Source of the DNA: Apostichopus japonicus
Taxonomy: Eukaryota; Echinodermata; Holothuroidea; Aspidochirotida; Stichopodidae
Direction of reading: 5' to 3'
DNA length: 64,000 nucleotides
Assembly: GCF_037975245.1 (NCBI RefSeq)
Contig: NC_092569.1
Span: 20,141,001-20,205,000, forward strand
The translations under genes and the position numbers were made by a program. Within the stretch, counting starts at the first letter, position 1. Each line of letters opens with the position of its first letter. The notes under the pieces were generated by a model that saw nothing but the letters and a program-made list of their open reading frames with translations, had not been told where the DNA came from and did no database searches. Positions 49,155 to 61,708 of the stretch are shown one piece after another.

Positions 49155-49476
49155 GTCCATCCATCCATCCATCCATCCATCCATCCATCCATCCATCCAT
49201 CCATCCATCCATCCATCCATCCATCCATCCATCCATCCATCCATCCATCCATCCATCCATCCATCCATCCATCCATCCATCCATCCATCCATCCATCCAT
49301 CCATCCATCCATCCATCCATCCATCCATCCATCCATCCATCCATCCATCCATCCATCCATCCATCCATCCATCCATCCATCCATCCATCCATCCATCCAT
49401 CCATCCATCCATCCATCCATCCATCCATCCATCCATCCATTCATCCATCCATCCATCTCTCCATCCATTCATTCTT
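49155..49476. repeat. (CATC)n microsatellite, ~320 bp
   Basis: An almost perfect tetranucleotide run of roughly 70 copies. Ser-Ile-His-Pro and Trp-Met-Asp-Gly frames on the two strands are artefacts. Confidence 0.98.
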
Positions 49477-49543
49477 CCGTCAATCCATACTTATTCATTT
49501 ACCATCATCTATCGAATCAATCTCATAAACATATTGTTTTTAA

Positions 49544-49800
49544 AATGTCCATCCGTCCATCCGTCCGTCCGTCCGTCCGTCCGTCCGTCCTTCCGTCCGT
49601 CCGTCCGTCCGTCCGTCCGTCCGTCCGTCCAACCATCCATCCATCCCTCCATCTATCCATCCATCCATCCATCCATACATACATCCAAACATCCATTCAT
49701 CCATCCATCCATCCATTCATCCATCCATCCATCCACCCATCTATCCATCCATCCATCCATTCATCCATCCATCCATCTATCCATCCATTCATCCTTCCGT
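49544..49800. repeat. (CCGT)n and imperfect (CATC)n microsatellite
   Basis: A CCGT run at 49548-49630 passes into interrupted CATC to about 49798. The flanking phrase 'ttccgtcaatccatacttattcatttacc' follows both this and the preceding array (49475 and 49795), so array plus flank was duplicated. A related flank is at 56265. Confidence 0.95.
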
Positions 49801-49869
49801 CAATCCATACTTATTCATTTACCATCATCTATCGAATCAATCTCATAAACATATTGTTTTTAAAATGTA

Positions 49870-51475
49870 ACTCCGTCAGCCCGGTACAAATAGTAATTTT
49901 TCTTTACAACCAGCGAATCATAGAAGACAGATTCTCCCTTAGCTTCATCGTATATCATTGATACATGTTTCATTATATTTCGCAAAATACATTATCGTTC
50001 AACATCACACTTTATTTTACCGTAGCCAAATTATTTGTGTCAATATGTTTGACAAGATACTGAAATGTCGTATTCTTTCTGGTGCGAGACGAAATAAATT
50101 TGCATGAGCCCAAGTACTACATCAATCAAACATCATTATTTTTGAAATTTCTGCCACAGAATGGACTCAGAAGGATCTCTATATAGTAAAGAGTGATGAG
50201 TAAAAGAGGAATCAACTTAATAGGAAGAATTCACATTCATCCACCTATTAAACACATTTTTATTTTCTAATTTGTGAAGCTCTTCTCGTTTAATTATATG
50301 GAATAATTTTCATACATGGTTTCCAATTCGAAGCAATACTGTTTATATTTCAGTACAGAGGTCATTAAGCACTTTTCATCGTTATCTTGTGATAAAGGTC
50401 GTGTAAAGAAATCGACAAATTACGACCGGACAGTTTTCTAACGTCAGCTTTGCCTTTGTAGATATGATTAGTTTGATTTCCTTATCGTTTAAGTCATCGT
50501 TTGCATGTGATCCATTCATAGTGCATTTAAAATAAAGTCAATTAAAGTCGGTGATGATAAAACAATGGAATGAATATTACAAACAAACACACACAATTGA
50601 CGGTTCCTCTATATGGGCAAACAGGACGCCATTATGAATTGTACGTTGCTAGGAGGAACCGGGATTTGTCAACACTGTGAAAAAAGAAGATATGACATAA
50701 AAGAAACCTGTTCATAATATTATTTAATATTCAAAAGGCCGGTGTATTTGATTCATACTGAATACGACATATTGCCAAGTGTATGATTTAAACCTACATT
50801 GTGAATATTCATTATTCTTCAACAGCCTGGTGCGTATTCAAGTTTATAAGCTATAAACTGTATATGGCTTTAGAGTGCTAAGTAAGCGATTTGCATCTAA
50901 GTTGTCTATTATAGTAAAAAGTTGCAATAAACAATGCAATATCACTGTCTGTCTATCTCTCTGTTCTGTGACATGATTGTACAACATCTGACTTTTTTTT
51001 TTGACCGTACTAAAGCACACTCGATACTATATAATAGCTAGTACAGTAACTACTGTTCATGTTCCACAACCGTGCATCAGTAACTACTGCAGTGTGTTCG
51101 TTACATGTGTTACAGGTGGCACAGTAATTATTGCAAAGCTGTTACACTTTGCACTACGAGTCCAAATGGTGAAAATGCGCAGCGACTGGGTAACGAAGAC
51201 TACTCACTAGCCGTACAATACGGAGTGCATGATCGGCGCTGGCACAACACGTAGCCGACACACTGCGGTGGTTATTTTATACTGCATGCGAGATTCAGAT
51301 GGTAGCCTAACTTTTCTTGAATCGTATTAGTAAATCCATTTGATTGAAACATTCTTCACGGACAGGTGAGTGTGAAAATCTCAAATAGATACAGAACAGA
51401 TACACAAAATGGGACCTAAGGTGGAGGAGGGGGAACCAAGATTTGCCTTATGGGTAGTTCCACATCTAAATTAGG
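49870..51475. other. Duplicated-block DNA, no gene recognised
   Basis: Contains further copies of the block markers (50145, 50623, 50821). No other features. Confidence 0.4.
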
Positions 51476-52626
51476 CATAGGCGTAGGAGCCTCATTTGAT
51501 TTAGGGGGGGGGGGGGGGCTGTAACGACTTGCCCGAAAAATATAACCAAAATTTTTCGCGCGCTCCGCGCGCGTTCCACATCTTAATGTGCATATCATAT
51601 AGGTATTCTTCCGTTATTACATCACATGCCAATAACGTACAATCATTTTCCGTCTTATTACCCTTCCATATTGGTTATCATTATTGGGGAAGTCATTACA
51701 ACAATAATCATAATAATAATAATAATATATGTTTAACCATTGAAAAATACATTGCAAATTATTCTTCTTTCAGTAGGTGCCAGTGGCGGAGCTAGGGGTA
51801 TTGGTCAGGGGGGAGAGAATGGTCTGTAGGGGCGCTTTCGACACTATCTAAGCGGTGCGCCACCACAGGTTGGCGCGGAGCGTACAGACATTTTTTGGAG
51901 TCAAGATACTCCCTAGATAGATCGCCGGAAATCACCCTTTCCGGGCCTTGCTAATTTGCAGATAAACAAAGAAAAAATAGGTGTCATCGCCATTTGTCAG
52001 AAAATTGCACCAACAAAATGTGACAAATGTCAATAGGTATTTCAGAGCGCAATCAAAAAGTCAATAATCGCGAATTAGTAAAAAAGTGGTAAAAAAGCTG
52101 AAAAGGGCGCCAGCAGTCCATTTCAGTCCGTCAGGGGGTCATCCGCCCCCTCTGACTGTATGGACGCTCTGCCACTGGTAGGTGCCCGAAAAATTCTCAA
52201 CATATTGCCCAAATTTTCACCAAAAATTTTGAAAAACACACTGCAAAGTATTATTCTTTCAGTAGGTGCCCGATAAAAAATCTCAGCATATTGCCCGAAT
52301 TTTCACCATAAAACTTGAAAAAAACACTGCAAATTATTATTCTTTCAATAGGTGCCCGAAAAAATTCTCAGCATATTGACCGAATTTTCACCAAAAATAT
52401 TGAAAACCATTTCAAATTATAATTCTTTCAATAGATGCCCGAAAATTTCTCAGCATATTGCCAAAGTTTCACCAAAAAAAAAATGAAAAACACACTGCAA
52501 ATTATTCTTCTTCCAGTAGGTGCCCGAAAAATTCTCAGAATATTGCCCGAATTTTCACCAAAAAATATGGTTGGGGGCTGCAGCCCCCCCCAGCCCCCCC
52601 CCCCTCCCCCGCCTCCTACGCCTATG
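51476..52626 (+). mobile_element. CATAGGCGTAGG element (~1.15 kb, non-autonomous)
   Basis: The left end CATAGGCGTAGGAGCC and the right end read in reverse, CATAGGCGTAGGAGGC, form an inverted repeat. The flanks AAATTAGG (51468-51475) and AAATTAGA (52627-52634) form an 8-bp duplication with one difference, pointing to the hAT group. Inside are an ~84-bp tandem repeat (markers tAGGTGCCCGA near 52178, 52264, 52349, 52432 and 52518), G/C runs, and the 0.4-kb hAT MITE at 51781-52177. No transposase. Confidence 0.82.
51781..52177 (+). mobile_element. 0.4-kb hAT MITE nested in the CATAGGCGTAGG element
   Basis: Starts CAGTGGCGGAGC and ends CTCTGCCACTG. Perfect 8-bp target duplication GTAGGTGC at 51773-51780 and 52178-52185. 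It landed in one of the 84-bp internal repeats of the host element. Confidence 0.95.
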
Positions 52627-53339
52627 AAATTAGACATTAATATAGAATAGGTTACCAGCATTTACATTTACATGTGAACAAATTGTCATTTGTTTTAAAT
52701 AATCATCCTCGTTTAATTATATGGTATAATATGTCCTGCACTGTTCACAACACGGAGAAATAATGTTTCTAAACGGAAGATTCTAAACTATATCAGAAGA
52801 GATGTGAGAAAGCGTTATTATTAGCAAGACTAGTTTTTATCTGTAATAAATGTGTACATATATCACACAAAACCACGACCTCGTGCTTTAATAACACAAG
52901 CCTTTTGCCTTTGCAGACATTATTAGTTTGCCATCCTTGCTGTAAATTCATCATTTACATGTGTTGTATTGATTATAATATGAATTAATGTCAATCATTT
53001 GAGATATTATAATATAGATATAGAACGAAACAAGAAACAATTGACATCTCCAGCATAAGGGCAAATATAGCGCCATTATGAAAAACAAAATAAAAAGAGA
53101 AAATGAATAAAGAGGATAAAAGTGTATATTGTTCCTTTTCTAGGATGAACAGTCCTTTTTCATTCACTATGTAAAGAGAAAAAGGAGAAAGAAACGAAAG
53201 CCGTCAATACTTATTAATATGAAATTAACAAGTCGGTTAATTATTCATTGACCTGATTATACCGTAAGGCAAATACGATAATAACTCAAACTATATGCTT
53301 CGTGTGGCTTTAGATTGCGAAGTGTTTGAATTACGCATA

Positions 53340-53640
53340 CATTCAAAGTGACTTATTGCAGTAAGGTATATGTGTGTATCAAATCCTATATGTGTAAAGA
53401 TACACCGTCCTTCACATCAAAATGCACCTCACTGACACCAACATGGAAAGTTCATTTTATGTATGTCATTCCGACAATTGTTTGGTCTGAACTTTGCACA
53501 GAGTCATTTTCAATATGTCTACATGTTTCTGTTTTCATGGCAAAAACATGAACATGCATGATTATATATTTTCCGAGTATTTCATGCCGGACACACATAT
53601 ACTATTCATTACCGACTATTTAAGATATGGTAAGTAAAAT
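53340..53640 (+). repeat. Repeated open segment, copy 2 of 3
   Basis: Reads MTYCSKVYVCIKSYMCK, then PSFTSKCTSLTPTWK. The donor-like ATGgtaagtaaa follows 'ctatttaagat'. Cysteine spacing C-x5-C-x5-C-x9-C is shared with copy 3. Confidence 0.35.
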
Positions 53641-53689
53641 CCATAAAATATCTCTAAAATATTGATTTTCACATATCGCTATTTTGTTA

Positions 53690-53935
53690 GAACTTCGCCA
53701 TTCTACTTGTCAGAACTTCTGCAACCATATCATGCAAATCGCAGTTTCATGAGATCACACAATAAATTACTTCTGTGTGAAAATCGCTCAAATCGATGAT
53801 GGGGCAAAAGAGCTTTTGCTACTGCTGCTCCTTCTCTGTGGAACAGCCTTCCAGAATATTTAAATAAAACACAGTCCATCTCTTGCTTCTTTTGAACTCT
53901 CTCTCAAGAATCCTGTGATGAAAATTTTTTAATTA
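53690..53935 (+). pseudogene. LINE reverse-transcriptase 3' fragment (CR1/L2-like)
   Basis: Across frames it reads MMGQ then RAFATAAPSLWNSLPEYLN, KTQSISCFF: the conserved 'R-F--AAP-LWN-LP' tail of CR1/L2/Jockey-type LINEs. A plausible 3' UTR follows to about 54050 (ctgcgccatgagcgaatgta). It lies next to a (CA)n(TA)n run, which often marks LINE 3' ends. 5'-truncated and inactive. Confidence 0.8.
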
Positions 53936-54059
53936 ATTGTTCACTGTTGCCCATTTTTTCTTGCATTTTTGTATTGTACTATATGTTTACTTTTTTGTTT
54001 TGCTGTCGCAGTGTATGTGTCACTGCGCCATGAGCGAATGTATTGACGAATAATATATA

Positions 54060-54066
54060 TACACAA

Positions 54067-54134
<68 letters not shown>
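54060..54134. repeat. (CA)n(TA)n microsatellite
   Basis: CA repeats at 54061-54083 followed by TA repeats to 54134. Confidence 0.97.
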
Positions 54135-54139
<5 letters not shown>

Positions 54140-55586
54140 GTGAGCAAAGAGATTTGTTGGCAAGTGACGAAAAATTTGGGCTCCCACGCTTAAATAACAT
54201 TTTATATGGTTATGATTCGTTAAAATGAAGGTATCTACATGGCCAACCGGTCAGCTATACATTGAATAGTAGGGTTTACTTATTGCGATCTTCTGAAAGG
54301 ACTTAGAGACCTAGAGATTTCTTGACGATTTAGTATGTACAGTAAGCCAACTAGTGCATGTGTATGGAGCATGCTAGCCCAGTGTTTTTTCCAGGTTTAA
54401 TCCGTCTGCATTCTTGTCGATTATATTAAATGTTCCTTATTTAGTTACTCATATTACTAAATGACAATTTTGAACGCTCGTTCACTATTCACTGACTTGC
54501 ACGAGGTTGTGAAGGACTCGGAATCGTACATTCACCATTTGAGAAAACACAATTCTAAGAATGGTCAATATAATATTAAATTGAATCGTTTTTCATGATA
54601 TACCAAAGTGATCGAGCAACCCGCACGGCAGTCAGGGTAGCAGTCCTTTCCGCGGGGAGAGGGGGAGGGGTAACCGAAGAGGAACGCAGTCGAGGACATC
54701 AAATGTTATCAAGATATGTGTTGCAAACTATTAGACCTTAGGAGAGCAGACATGGATCTTTTCTCCAATCTGACAATCTAATTCATTAATCTTTGTTCCT
54801 TCCGCTTTCGCTTTAATATGAACAAAGTGTAAAGGATAAAATTAACTAGATATGGTCACAATCGTTCTTGTTAATATAGCATTGCTTTATTCATTGAAAA
54901 TTGGAGATGGCTAATATTCATCCGGATTGTGTACAGTCGTCTGTTCTTACATATTTAAATAACCTTTTGGCCAACAAATCTATGTTTTGTATTAATTGAA
55001 ACTATAAGTCGATTCCCTTATTGTTAATTCATTGTTAGCATATGAGCCGTACAAAATGCATATAAAATAAAGCCATGAAAAGTAGGAGATGATAGAAACC
55101 TGAATGAATATTACGAACAAACAAAAAATTGACAGTTCCTAGTAAAGTTCAAACAAGACGCTATTATAAAAAGCAAAATAGAAGATTAATGACAAAGAAA
55201 TAAATCTAAGGTTGCTAAGAGAAACCAAGTTTTTTCAACACTGTGAATGAAGGAGAAATCAATACAAGAAACCTGTTCATAATATTAACCAATATTCAAC
55301 CGACTGTTGCGTATTTAAGAATATGGGCAAATATAACGCCATTATGAAAAACAAAATGAAAAGAAAAGATTAATAAAGAGGAAAGTAATGTATTGTGCTA
55401 TTTCTATGATGAACCATGTTCTGTTATCACTATGAAAAGAGCAAATGAAATAGAAACGAAGCCGTTCATACTCATTATTATTAATTCAACAAGTCGGTTG
55501 ATCAATCATTGGCCTGATCAGACCGTAAGGCATAGACAATATTAACTTATGCTGTATGCTTCACGTGGGTTTTGGCGAAATCTTAA

Positions 55587-55883
55587 ATGACGCCTACATC
55601 CAAAGTGACTTATTGCAGTAAGGTACATGTTTGTATTAACTCCTATATGTGTAAAGCTACACCGTCCTACACATCACGATGTACCTCACTGACACCAACA
55701 TGGAAAGTCCTATGTATGTATGGCATTCCGACAATTGTTTGCAAAGAGTCAATTGTCAAGATGCCTATTTTGCTTTGTTTTCATGGCCAAAACATGAACA
55801 TGCATGACTTTATATTTTCCGACTTTTGCATGTTGAAAAAACATATACTATTCATCACCGACTATTTAAGATGTGGTAAGTAA
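55587..55883 (+). repeat. Repeated open segment, copy 3 of 3 (98 codons open)
   Basis: The longest open version: KVTYCSKVHVCINSYMCK, PSYTSRCTSLTPTWK and later KKHILFITDYLRCG up to GTGgtaagtaaa. The first ATG-like start in the frame is not convincing (the frame opens at an ACG/ATG context around 55587). No domain recognised. Confidence 0.35.
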
Positions 55884-57395
55884 ACTCCATAGAAAGCTAA
55901 CGGTAAGTTATACCGTACCTTTCTGTTTGCACAGAAACTAATATACCTGGGTGACTTAGACCATTAGAGTATTACCATGACGTGGTTATACTTCTATGGT
56001 AAGTTTAAACCTATGTAGTCAGTCACATTGATTTAATGTATAATTGATATTTATTACGAACAGTAGCTTTCGTGTAATGGTAGGCTCGACTCAAAGTTAT
56101 CTTTACAGACTCAGTTTCATTGATAAATTAGTTCAAGCTGAATCTTTGTAGCTTTAAATACTTATTCATTTACACACATCCATCATATCAATCTCATCAA
56201 CATAGTATCTTAAAATGTCCATCCAACCATCTCTCCATTCATCCAGCCAGCCATCCATCCATCCATACTTATTCATTTACCATCATCTATCGCATCAATC
56301 TCATGAACATAGTGTTTTAAAATGTAACTCCGTCCGTCCGGTACAAATAGTAAATTTTCTTTACAACCAACGAATAATAGAAAACATATTTTCCCTTAGC
56401 TTCATCGTATCTCATTGATACATGTTTCATTATATTTCGCAGAATACAATATCGTTCAACATCACAATTTATTTTACCGTAGCTAAATTATTTGTCACAA
56501 TATGTTTGACATGATACTCAAATGTCGTATTCTTTCTGGTGGGAGACGAAATAAATTTGCATGAGCCCAAATACTGAATCAATCAAACATCATTATTTTT
56601 GAAATTTCTGCCGCAGAATGGACTCAGAAGAATCTCTATATAAGAAAGAGTACTGAGTTAAAGAGGAATGCACTTAAAAGGAAGAAGTAACATTCATCCA
56701 CCTATTAACCACATTTTTATATTCTAATTTGTAAAGCTCTTTAATTATATGGAATAATTCTTCATACACGGTTCACAATTCGAAGCAATAATGTTTCTAT
56801 TTCAGTACAGAGGTCATTAAGCACTATTTCACTGTTATCTTGTGATAAACGTCGTGTAAAGAAATCGACAAAATTTCTAACGTCAGTTTTGCCTTTGCAG
56901 ATATTATTAGTTTGATTTCCTTATCGTTTAATTCATCGTTTGCTTGTGATCTATTCATAGTGCATATAAAATTAAGGAAGTTAAAGTCGGTGATGATAAA
57001 AACAATGGAAGGAATATTACAAACAAACAACCACACAATTGACAGTTCGTCTATATGGCCAAACAGGACGCCATTATGAACATCAAACATAAGGAAATGA
57101 ATTGTACGTTGCTAGGAAGAACCGCCATTTGTCAACACTGTGAAAAAAGAAGATATGAAATAAAAGAAACCTGTTCATAATATTATTTAATATTCAATAG
57201 TCTGATGTATTTGATTTATACTGATTAGTGATTTATACTGATTAATGACCAATCGCCATGTGTACGATTTAAACCTTATTGTGAATATTAATTACGCGTC
57301 AAGAAACTGGTGCGTATTCAAATTGATATACTGTATACTGAATATGGATTTACATGGATTGTGATTTAAACCTACATCGTCCAACAGTGTCATCC

Positions 57396-57417
57396 ATCCA
57401 TCCGTCCGTCCAGCAAA

Positions 57418-57461
<44 letters not shown>

Positions 57462-57535
57462 ACAACCAGCCAGACAACCAGCCAGCCAGACAACCAGCCA
57501 GCATGCCCAGTCAGCCAGTCAGCCAATCAGCCAGT
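57396..57535. repeat. (CCAG)n microsatellite
   Basis: GCCA/CCAG tetranucleotide run with interruptions (acaa, tcag). Confidence 0.96.
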
Positions 57536-57785
57536 CATTTTTCCTGGCTCCTCCCGTTTTATTAACTGATTACATATTAGCCTCCCACGATTCGTTAAAC
57601 TTCCCTGTTGTGTATAAAGTAAAATATATTAAACTTCCAACCTTTAGTGAATTGATCAATATCCATGAATCTCTTAATAGCTCGACAACATATGGCAATT
57701 TCTAAAAAAATCGACATAGTACATCAGAACAGGTACCGAACATTTGCAATCAGACTCTGTTCAAATCCCAGAACAACCGAAAAAC

Positions 57786-57876
57786 ATGGCTGACAAACAT
57801 GGAACAGAAAGTAGCTTATGTTTTCAACATCTCCTTATTTTCATTGCATGTTTTGGTACATCTTTAGCAGCCGGCA
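57786..57876 (+). CDS. FReD gene B, exon 1 (signal peptide)
   Basis: Start ATG in a strong context (aacATGG). It encodes MADKHGTESSLCFQHLL then IFIACFGTSLAAG. The hydrophobic core LLIFIACFGTSLAA with small residues at the end is a classical secretory signal peptide, cleavage probably after LAA or AAG. The donor is GGCAgtgagt; phase 1 out, matching exon 2. No TATA box was identified with confidence. Gene identity comes from the downstream exons shared with gene A. Confidence 0.75.
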
Positions 57877-59326
57877 GTGAGTATTCTTTACCTGTACATA
57901 TTTTGTCCGTTCCGTATCATATATTCTGACGAAATGAATATAGTAAACATGCATACAGCCAGTAGCTTGAAACCTAAGTCATTTTTTCATCTTTACATTT
58001 AATTAACTTACCCATTGTTTTTGAAATAACAAAAATCACATAATAGTCCAAGTTCTAACCAAACTTACAAGTTGTGCAGTGAATTTCAAATTATTTATAA
58101 ATACTGAAATAAAGTGAACATTCATGCAACTTGTAGATTAACAACCACCATTGTGCATTGATTTACTCATTTTTTCAAATAAAATTAATTTTCAAAGTAT
58201 GGAGCAGATTTATGGTCCCATGTCAAGCATAGGCGTAGGAGCCTAATTTGATTTGGGGGGGGGGGGGGAGGGGGGCTGTAACGACTTGCCCGAAAAATAT
58301 AACCACAATTTTCGCGCGCCGTGAAACATCTTAATGTGCTATCATATAGGCATTCATCGGTTAGTACATCACATGCAGATAACCAATGAATGCCTATATG
58401 ACATGCACATAAAGATGTTGAACGCGAAAAAAATTGGGTTACATTTTCCCTGTTATTACCCTTCCATATTGGTTATAATTATTGGGGAAGTCGTTACAAT
58501 AATAACGTTAATAATAATATCAGTTTAACCATTGAAAAACACATTGCAAATTCTTCTTCTTTCAGTAGGTGCCCGAAAAATTCTCAGCATATTGCCCGAA
58601 TTTTCACCCCCCAAAAAATTAAAAACACATTGCAAATTATTCTTCTTTAAGTAGGTGGCCGAAAAATTCTCAGCATATTTCCCGAATTTTCACAAAACAG
58701 TTGGTGGGGGGGGGGGGCTGCAGCCATTTTCATTTTCCATTTCATTTCCATTTTCAAATAATACAGTTTTTATTCTGTCAGCAGTGATGTGACGTTGTGT
58801 GTATAGTGTAATTGGGTGATTGCTATACTCTGTTTCAACTTGGTGTGTCTATGGTTACACAAATTTACTAAATAACTTTCATTTATATTTATAATCGGAT
58901 ATTTGGATGAGTATATCAAGTTATGAAAACAGTTAACGTGTAGCCGGTGACCTATATATCAACGTATGTAATAAATAATAACGAATACAAACGTACTTCT
59001 GTGTATATTAAAGAAAGGAAGAAATCAAAGACTCAGCTCATTGACTGCAAATGCTATAAAAAAATCAATAAAAGTAAACATATAAAACAGACCCGGAACA
59101 ACTTTAATTCAGGAAATGAGTTATAAACAGATGTAACTTCATTTTATACGATGAAGTTCAACATTCTGAAAAAAAAAACCCATTATGCTTAAAGGCACTT
59201 TGATCCTCTTGAAAGGGTAATCCACCCTTCCGCGCCCACCCCTTCCCTCTTGAAACGCAGAGATGCTCCCATGACAAACGTGTAATGATTATTAAAGTCC
59301 GATATGCCTTTTCATTTCGCTTTTAG
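57877..59326 (+). other. Gene B intron 1 with a CATAGGCGTAGG element fragment
   Basis: Ordinary AT-rich intron. It holds a second, right-truncated copy of the CATAGGCGTAGG element at 58228-58727 (listed separately) and an A run near 59170. Confidence 0.6.
58228..58727 (+). mobile_element. CATAGGCGTAGG element, truncated copy
   Basis: Begins CATAGGCGTAGGAGCC and follows the 51476 copy (G run, 'ctgtaacgacttgcccga', two ~84-bp repeats, 'ggggggctgcagcc'). It stops before the right inverted repeat. No nested MITE. Confidence 0.8.
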
Positions 59327-59392
59327 GATTGTGTAAATTTGCGGAGAAGTTTCCTGGTGTAGGAGGAAGTTGTTACAAAGAATCAACAGATG
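59327..59392 (+). CDS. FReD gene B, exon 2
   Basis: A 66-bp phase 1-1 exon with acceptor cgcttttag and donor GATGgtaagg. It encodes RLCKFAEKFPGVGGSCYK, ESTD, with two cysteines in the mature N-terminus, possibly for chain linkage (inference). Phase symmetry lets it join any linker exon. Confidence 0.65.
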
Positions 59393-59543
59393 GTAAGGCT
59401 TTCATTTTCTAGTTCCACTAGATCTTTTCCAATTTAAGTGATAATAAACAATATCAAATTATTCCGCTAATGCCTTTCCCGCCATATTTTAGGTCAAGAT
59501 ACTAACAAGAAAACGTTATATCAAGCTTATATATACATATTGG

Positions 59544-59625
<82 letters not shown>

Positions 59626-61176
59626 TGAGTTACAACTACTAGTGTTCCACTAGTCTCAACATATATTTCGCTCTGTCCACCGTACATAGAGCACTCTGCG
59701 CCAAGATAGACGCCAACCAACCAACTTTATATATTAATTTATATATATATGTGTTAAATAATAGTAACTCCAATAACATTCAACTCTGTGAAAGCTTTCT
59801 AAACACTGTGATCTGCTGTGAATGATTTCTTTCGTTTCCTTCTGATTTGCTTATGCCAAAACTGTCGTTTGAAATTTGTTTGGTTGTTAATCTAAGAGGT
59901 TATTTATGCTTGCTCATATCCAACTGTCGGCTTGTTACATTATTATTTATGTAGGTGAAGATTGTTCAAAAAAGGCCTTTTTTTACTGTATTCACCTGTG
60001 ATATTGGCACCCAACTATTGACTAAAATAATCATAAACAGTTGAGACTATGTACAGTGTAGCTTGTGTTGGCGTTGGATGTTGTTTTATTCCTTTTTAAA
60101 TTTTAATCAAAGCTTCGCAGAGATTGAGACACTGAAAAAGATGTTTTCCTCAAAATGTAGACACATCTTGAAGTTAATAACTAAAGATTAATTCACTTAC
60201 AGAAAAGCTCAGCAAGTAGAGTTAGTGTCCATTGCCAGATAATTTACATGGTTGCAAAGTCTGCCCAATCTAAGGATATTGAGCCTATTCCTCTTTGTAA
60301 TTTTATACCACATTTAATACGTAGAAACATTAAGTCACAATCTAGCAATCAATGACCATAATCCTGTTAAGTTCCTCATGTCATTCACAATACAATTTCA
60401 TATTAATGAGCCTGATCACATGAGCCTGATCACATGGTGTATATACCTCAACCAAGTCTCTTAGCATGTGTGTATTGGTTTGAATGTATTGGTAATAAAA
60501 AAAACGGATATGTTATCAATATGTTTGTTATTGTTTGATTTGAGGTGCATTATGAAACACATGGCATGAACTCACCAAATTGGCACGCTAATAGTTCTTC
60601 AAAAACAATCATTCCTGATTAACCTCACTTATGGTCTTTGTTTCTTTACCGCCTGGTCTCAACGTTGTTACTAGGGCGGTGGAGGGAGGAGGTGAAGGGG
60701 GGGGGGGGTATTCAGGAATATGAGAAACTGATTTGAAATTGAAACGAGAAAAATATATTTCTCCTTCATTGAGTTGATCATAAGTCAATGTTACCTTTGC
60801 GCAAACGCTCCGTATTCCCAAAGAAAGCAGAGCATAGAAAAATGTTACCAACTTTATTTGTAAGTAAGAGACCGTTGCAGAGTCGTAGATATACGGCTCT
60901 GGTCCGTTGAGATGAACACCGCCCCAAATACCTTGCATTTGAATCCTCCCTTGGCATTGTACAACACTTCTACCTTTTGCTGTTTTGATGTCATACTACC
61001 TGTTGTAGGACTAAAGCCATATACCTGAACTATTATGTTATTTTATACTGTAATTATGAATTTGAGACCGTGGTACCCCATCATAGAACATGTTTGGTGA
61101 AGACAGGGGATCAAGTAACGAATATTTGGAGTACTAATTCCGTCTCTGCTTCCTTCCATGTAATTGCATATATTAG
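59393..61176 (+). other. Gene B intron 2, parent-type sequence of the duplicated unit
   Basis: From about 59894 it is collinear with the 5.15-kb units (14668 onward) but lacks the 1.1-kb hAT-like element, giving its empty site at 60070-60077. It also contains a (TA)n run at about 59541-59622 and a G run near 60698. Confidence 0.8.
59541..59622. repeat. (TA)n microsatellite
   Basis: Uninterrupted TA run within gene B intron 2. Confidence 0.97.
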
Positions 61177-61281
61177 TTTCTAGTGGATCTGGTTCAAGCA
61201 ATGGAGGTACCTCGGTTCCGGTTGACCCCATTTCATACCCTACGACAGCAGAGGAATCGGAAGTATCTACTACCAATGATG
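61177..61281 (+). CDS. FReD gene B, linker exon 3
   Basis: A 105-bp phase 1-1 exon, acceptor gcatatattag, donor GATGgtaagc. It encodes SSGSGSSNGGTSVPVD, PISYPTTAEESEVSTTND. The Ser/Thr/Gly-rich and acidic composition suggests a flexible, O-glycosylated stalk. An alternative acceptor four residues in (tttctag) would break the phase, so the upstream ATTAG was chosen. Confidence 0.75.
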
Positions 61282-61603
61282 GTAAGCTACTTGTTTTATG
61301 CTGAGATGAACCGTACCCCCAAATACATTGCATTTGAATCCTTCCTTGGTATTGTAGAACACTTCTAACTTTTGTTTTGTTTTGCCTGTCATATTTTCAA
61401 AGTGAACTTTAGTCATCATGTAACAATGTTTTAGGACTATATCCATATGCCTAGGTTGTTATGTAATATTATACTGTAATTAGTTGTTTAGGTTCGTGGT
61501 ACCCCCACCATAGAACATGTTTGGTGAAGACAGGGGATCAAGTAACGAATATTTGAAGTACTAATTCCGTCTCTGCTTCCTTCCATGTAATTGCATATAT
61601 TAG

Positions 61604-61708
61604 TTTCTAGTGGATCTGGTTCAAGCAATGGAGGTACCTCGGTTCCGGTTGACCCCATTTCATACCCTACGACAGCAGAGGAATCGGAAGTATCTACTAC
61701 CAATGATG
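61604..61708 (+). CDS. FReD gene B, linker exon 4
   Basis: Same 35-codon-equivalent linker as exon 3, with identical splice signals and identical predicted peptide. Confidence 0.75.

Larger units (their letters stand above)
46900..57520 (+). repeat. Old, diverged block duplications
   Basis: Several marker phrases recur in this interval. 'acgccattatga' plus 'gttgctagga-gaacc...caacactgtga' occurs near 46978, 50623, 55150 and 57063. 'gaaatttctgcc-cagaatgg' occurs near 47748, 50145 and 56597. 'cttcgtgtggctttagattgcgaag' or its relative occurs near 48483, 53297 and 55557. 'catatcaatctcatcaacatag' occurs near 49124 and 56186. 'aacagcctggtg-gtattcaa' occurs near 47232 and 50821. Marker order is partly conserved, spacing 2-6 kb, and identity clearly lower than in the 5.15-kb triplication. 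Confidence 0.75.

Noticed and set aside
49076-49961. Long Ser-Ile-His-Pro and Trp-Met-Asp-Gly frames
   Set aside because: Translations of (CATC)n and (CCGT)n tetranucleotide runs.
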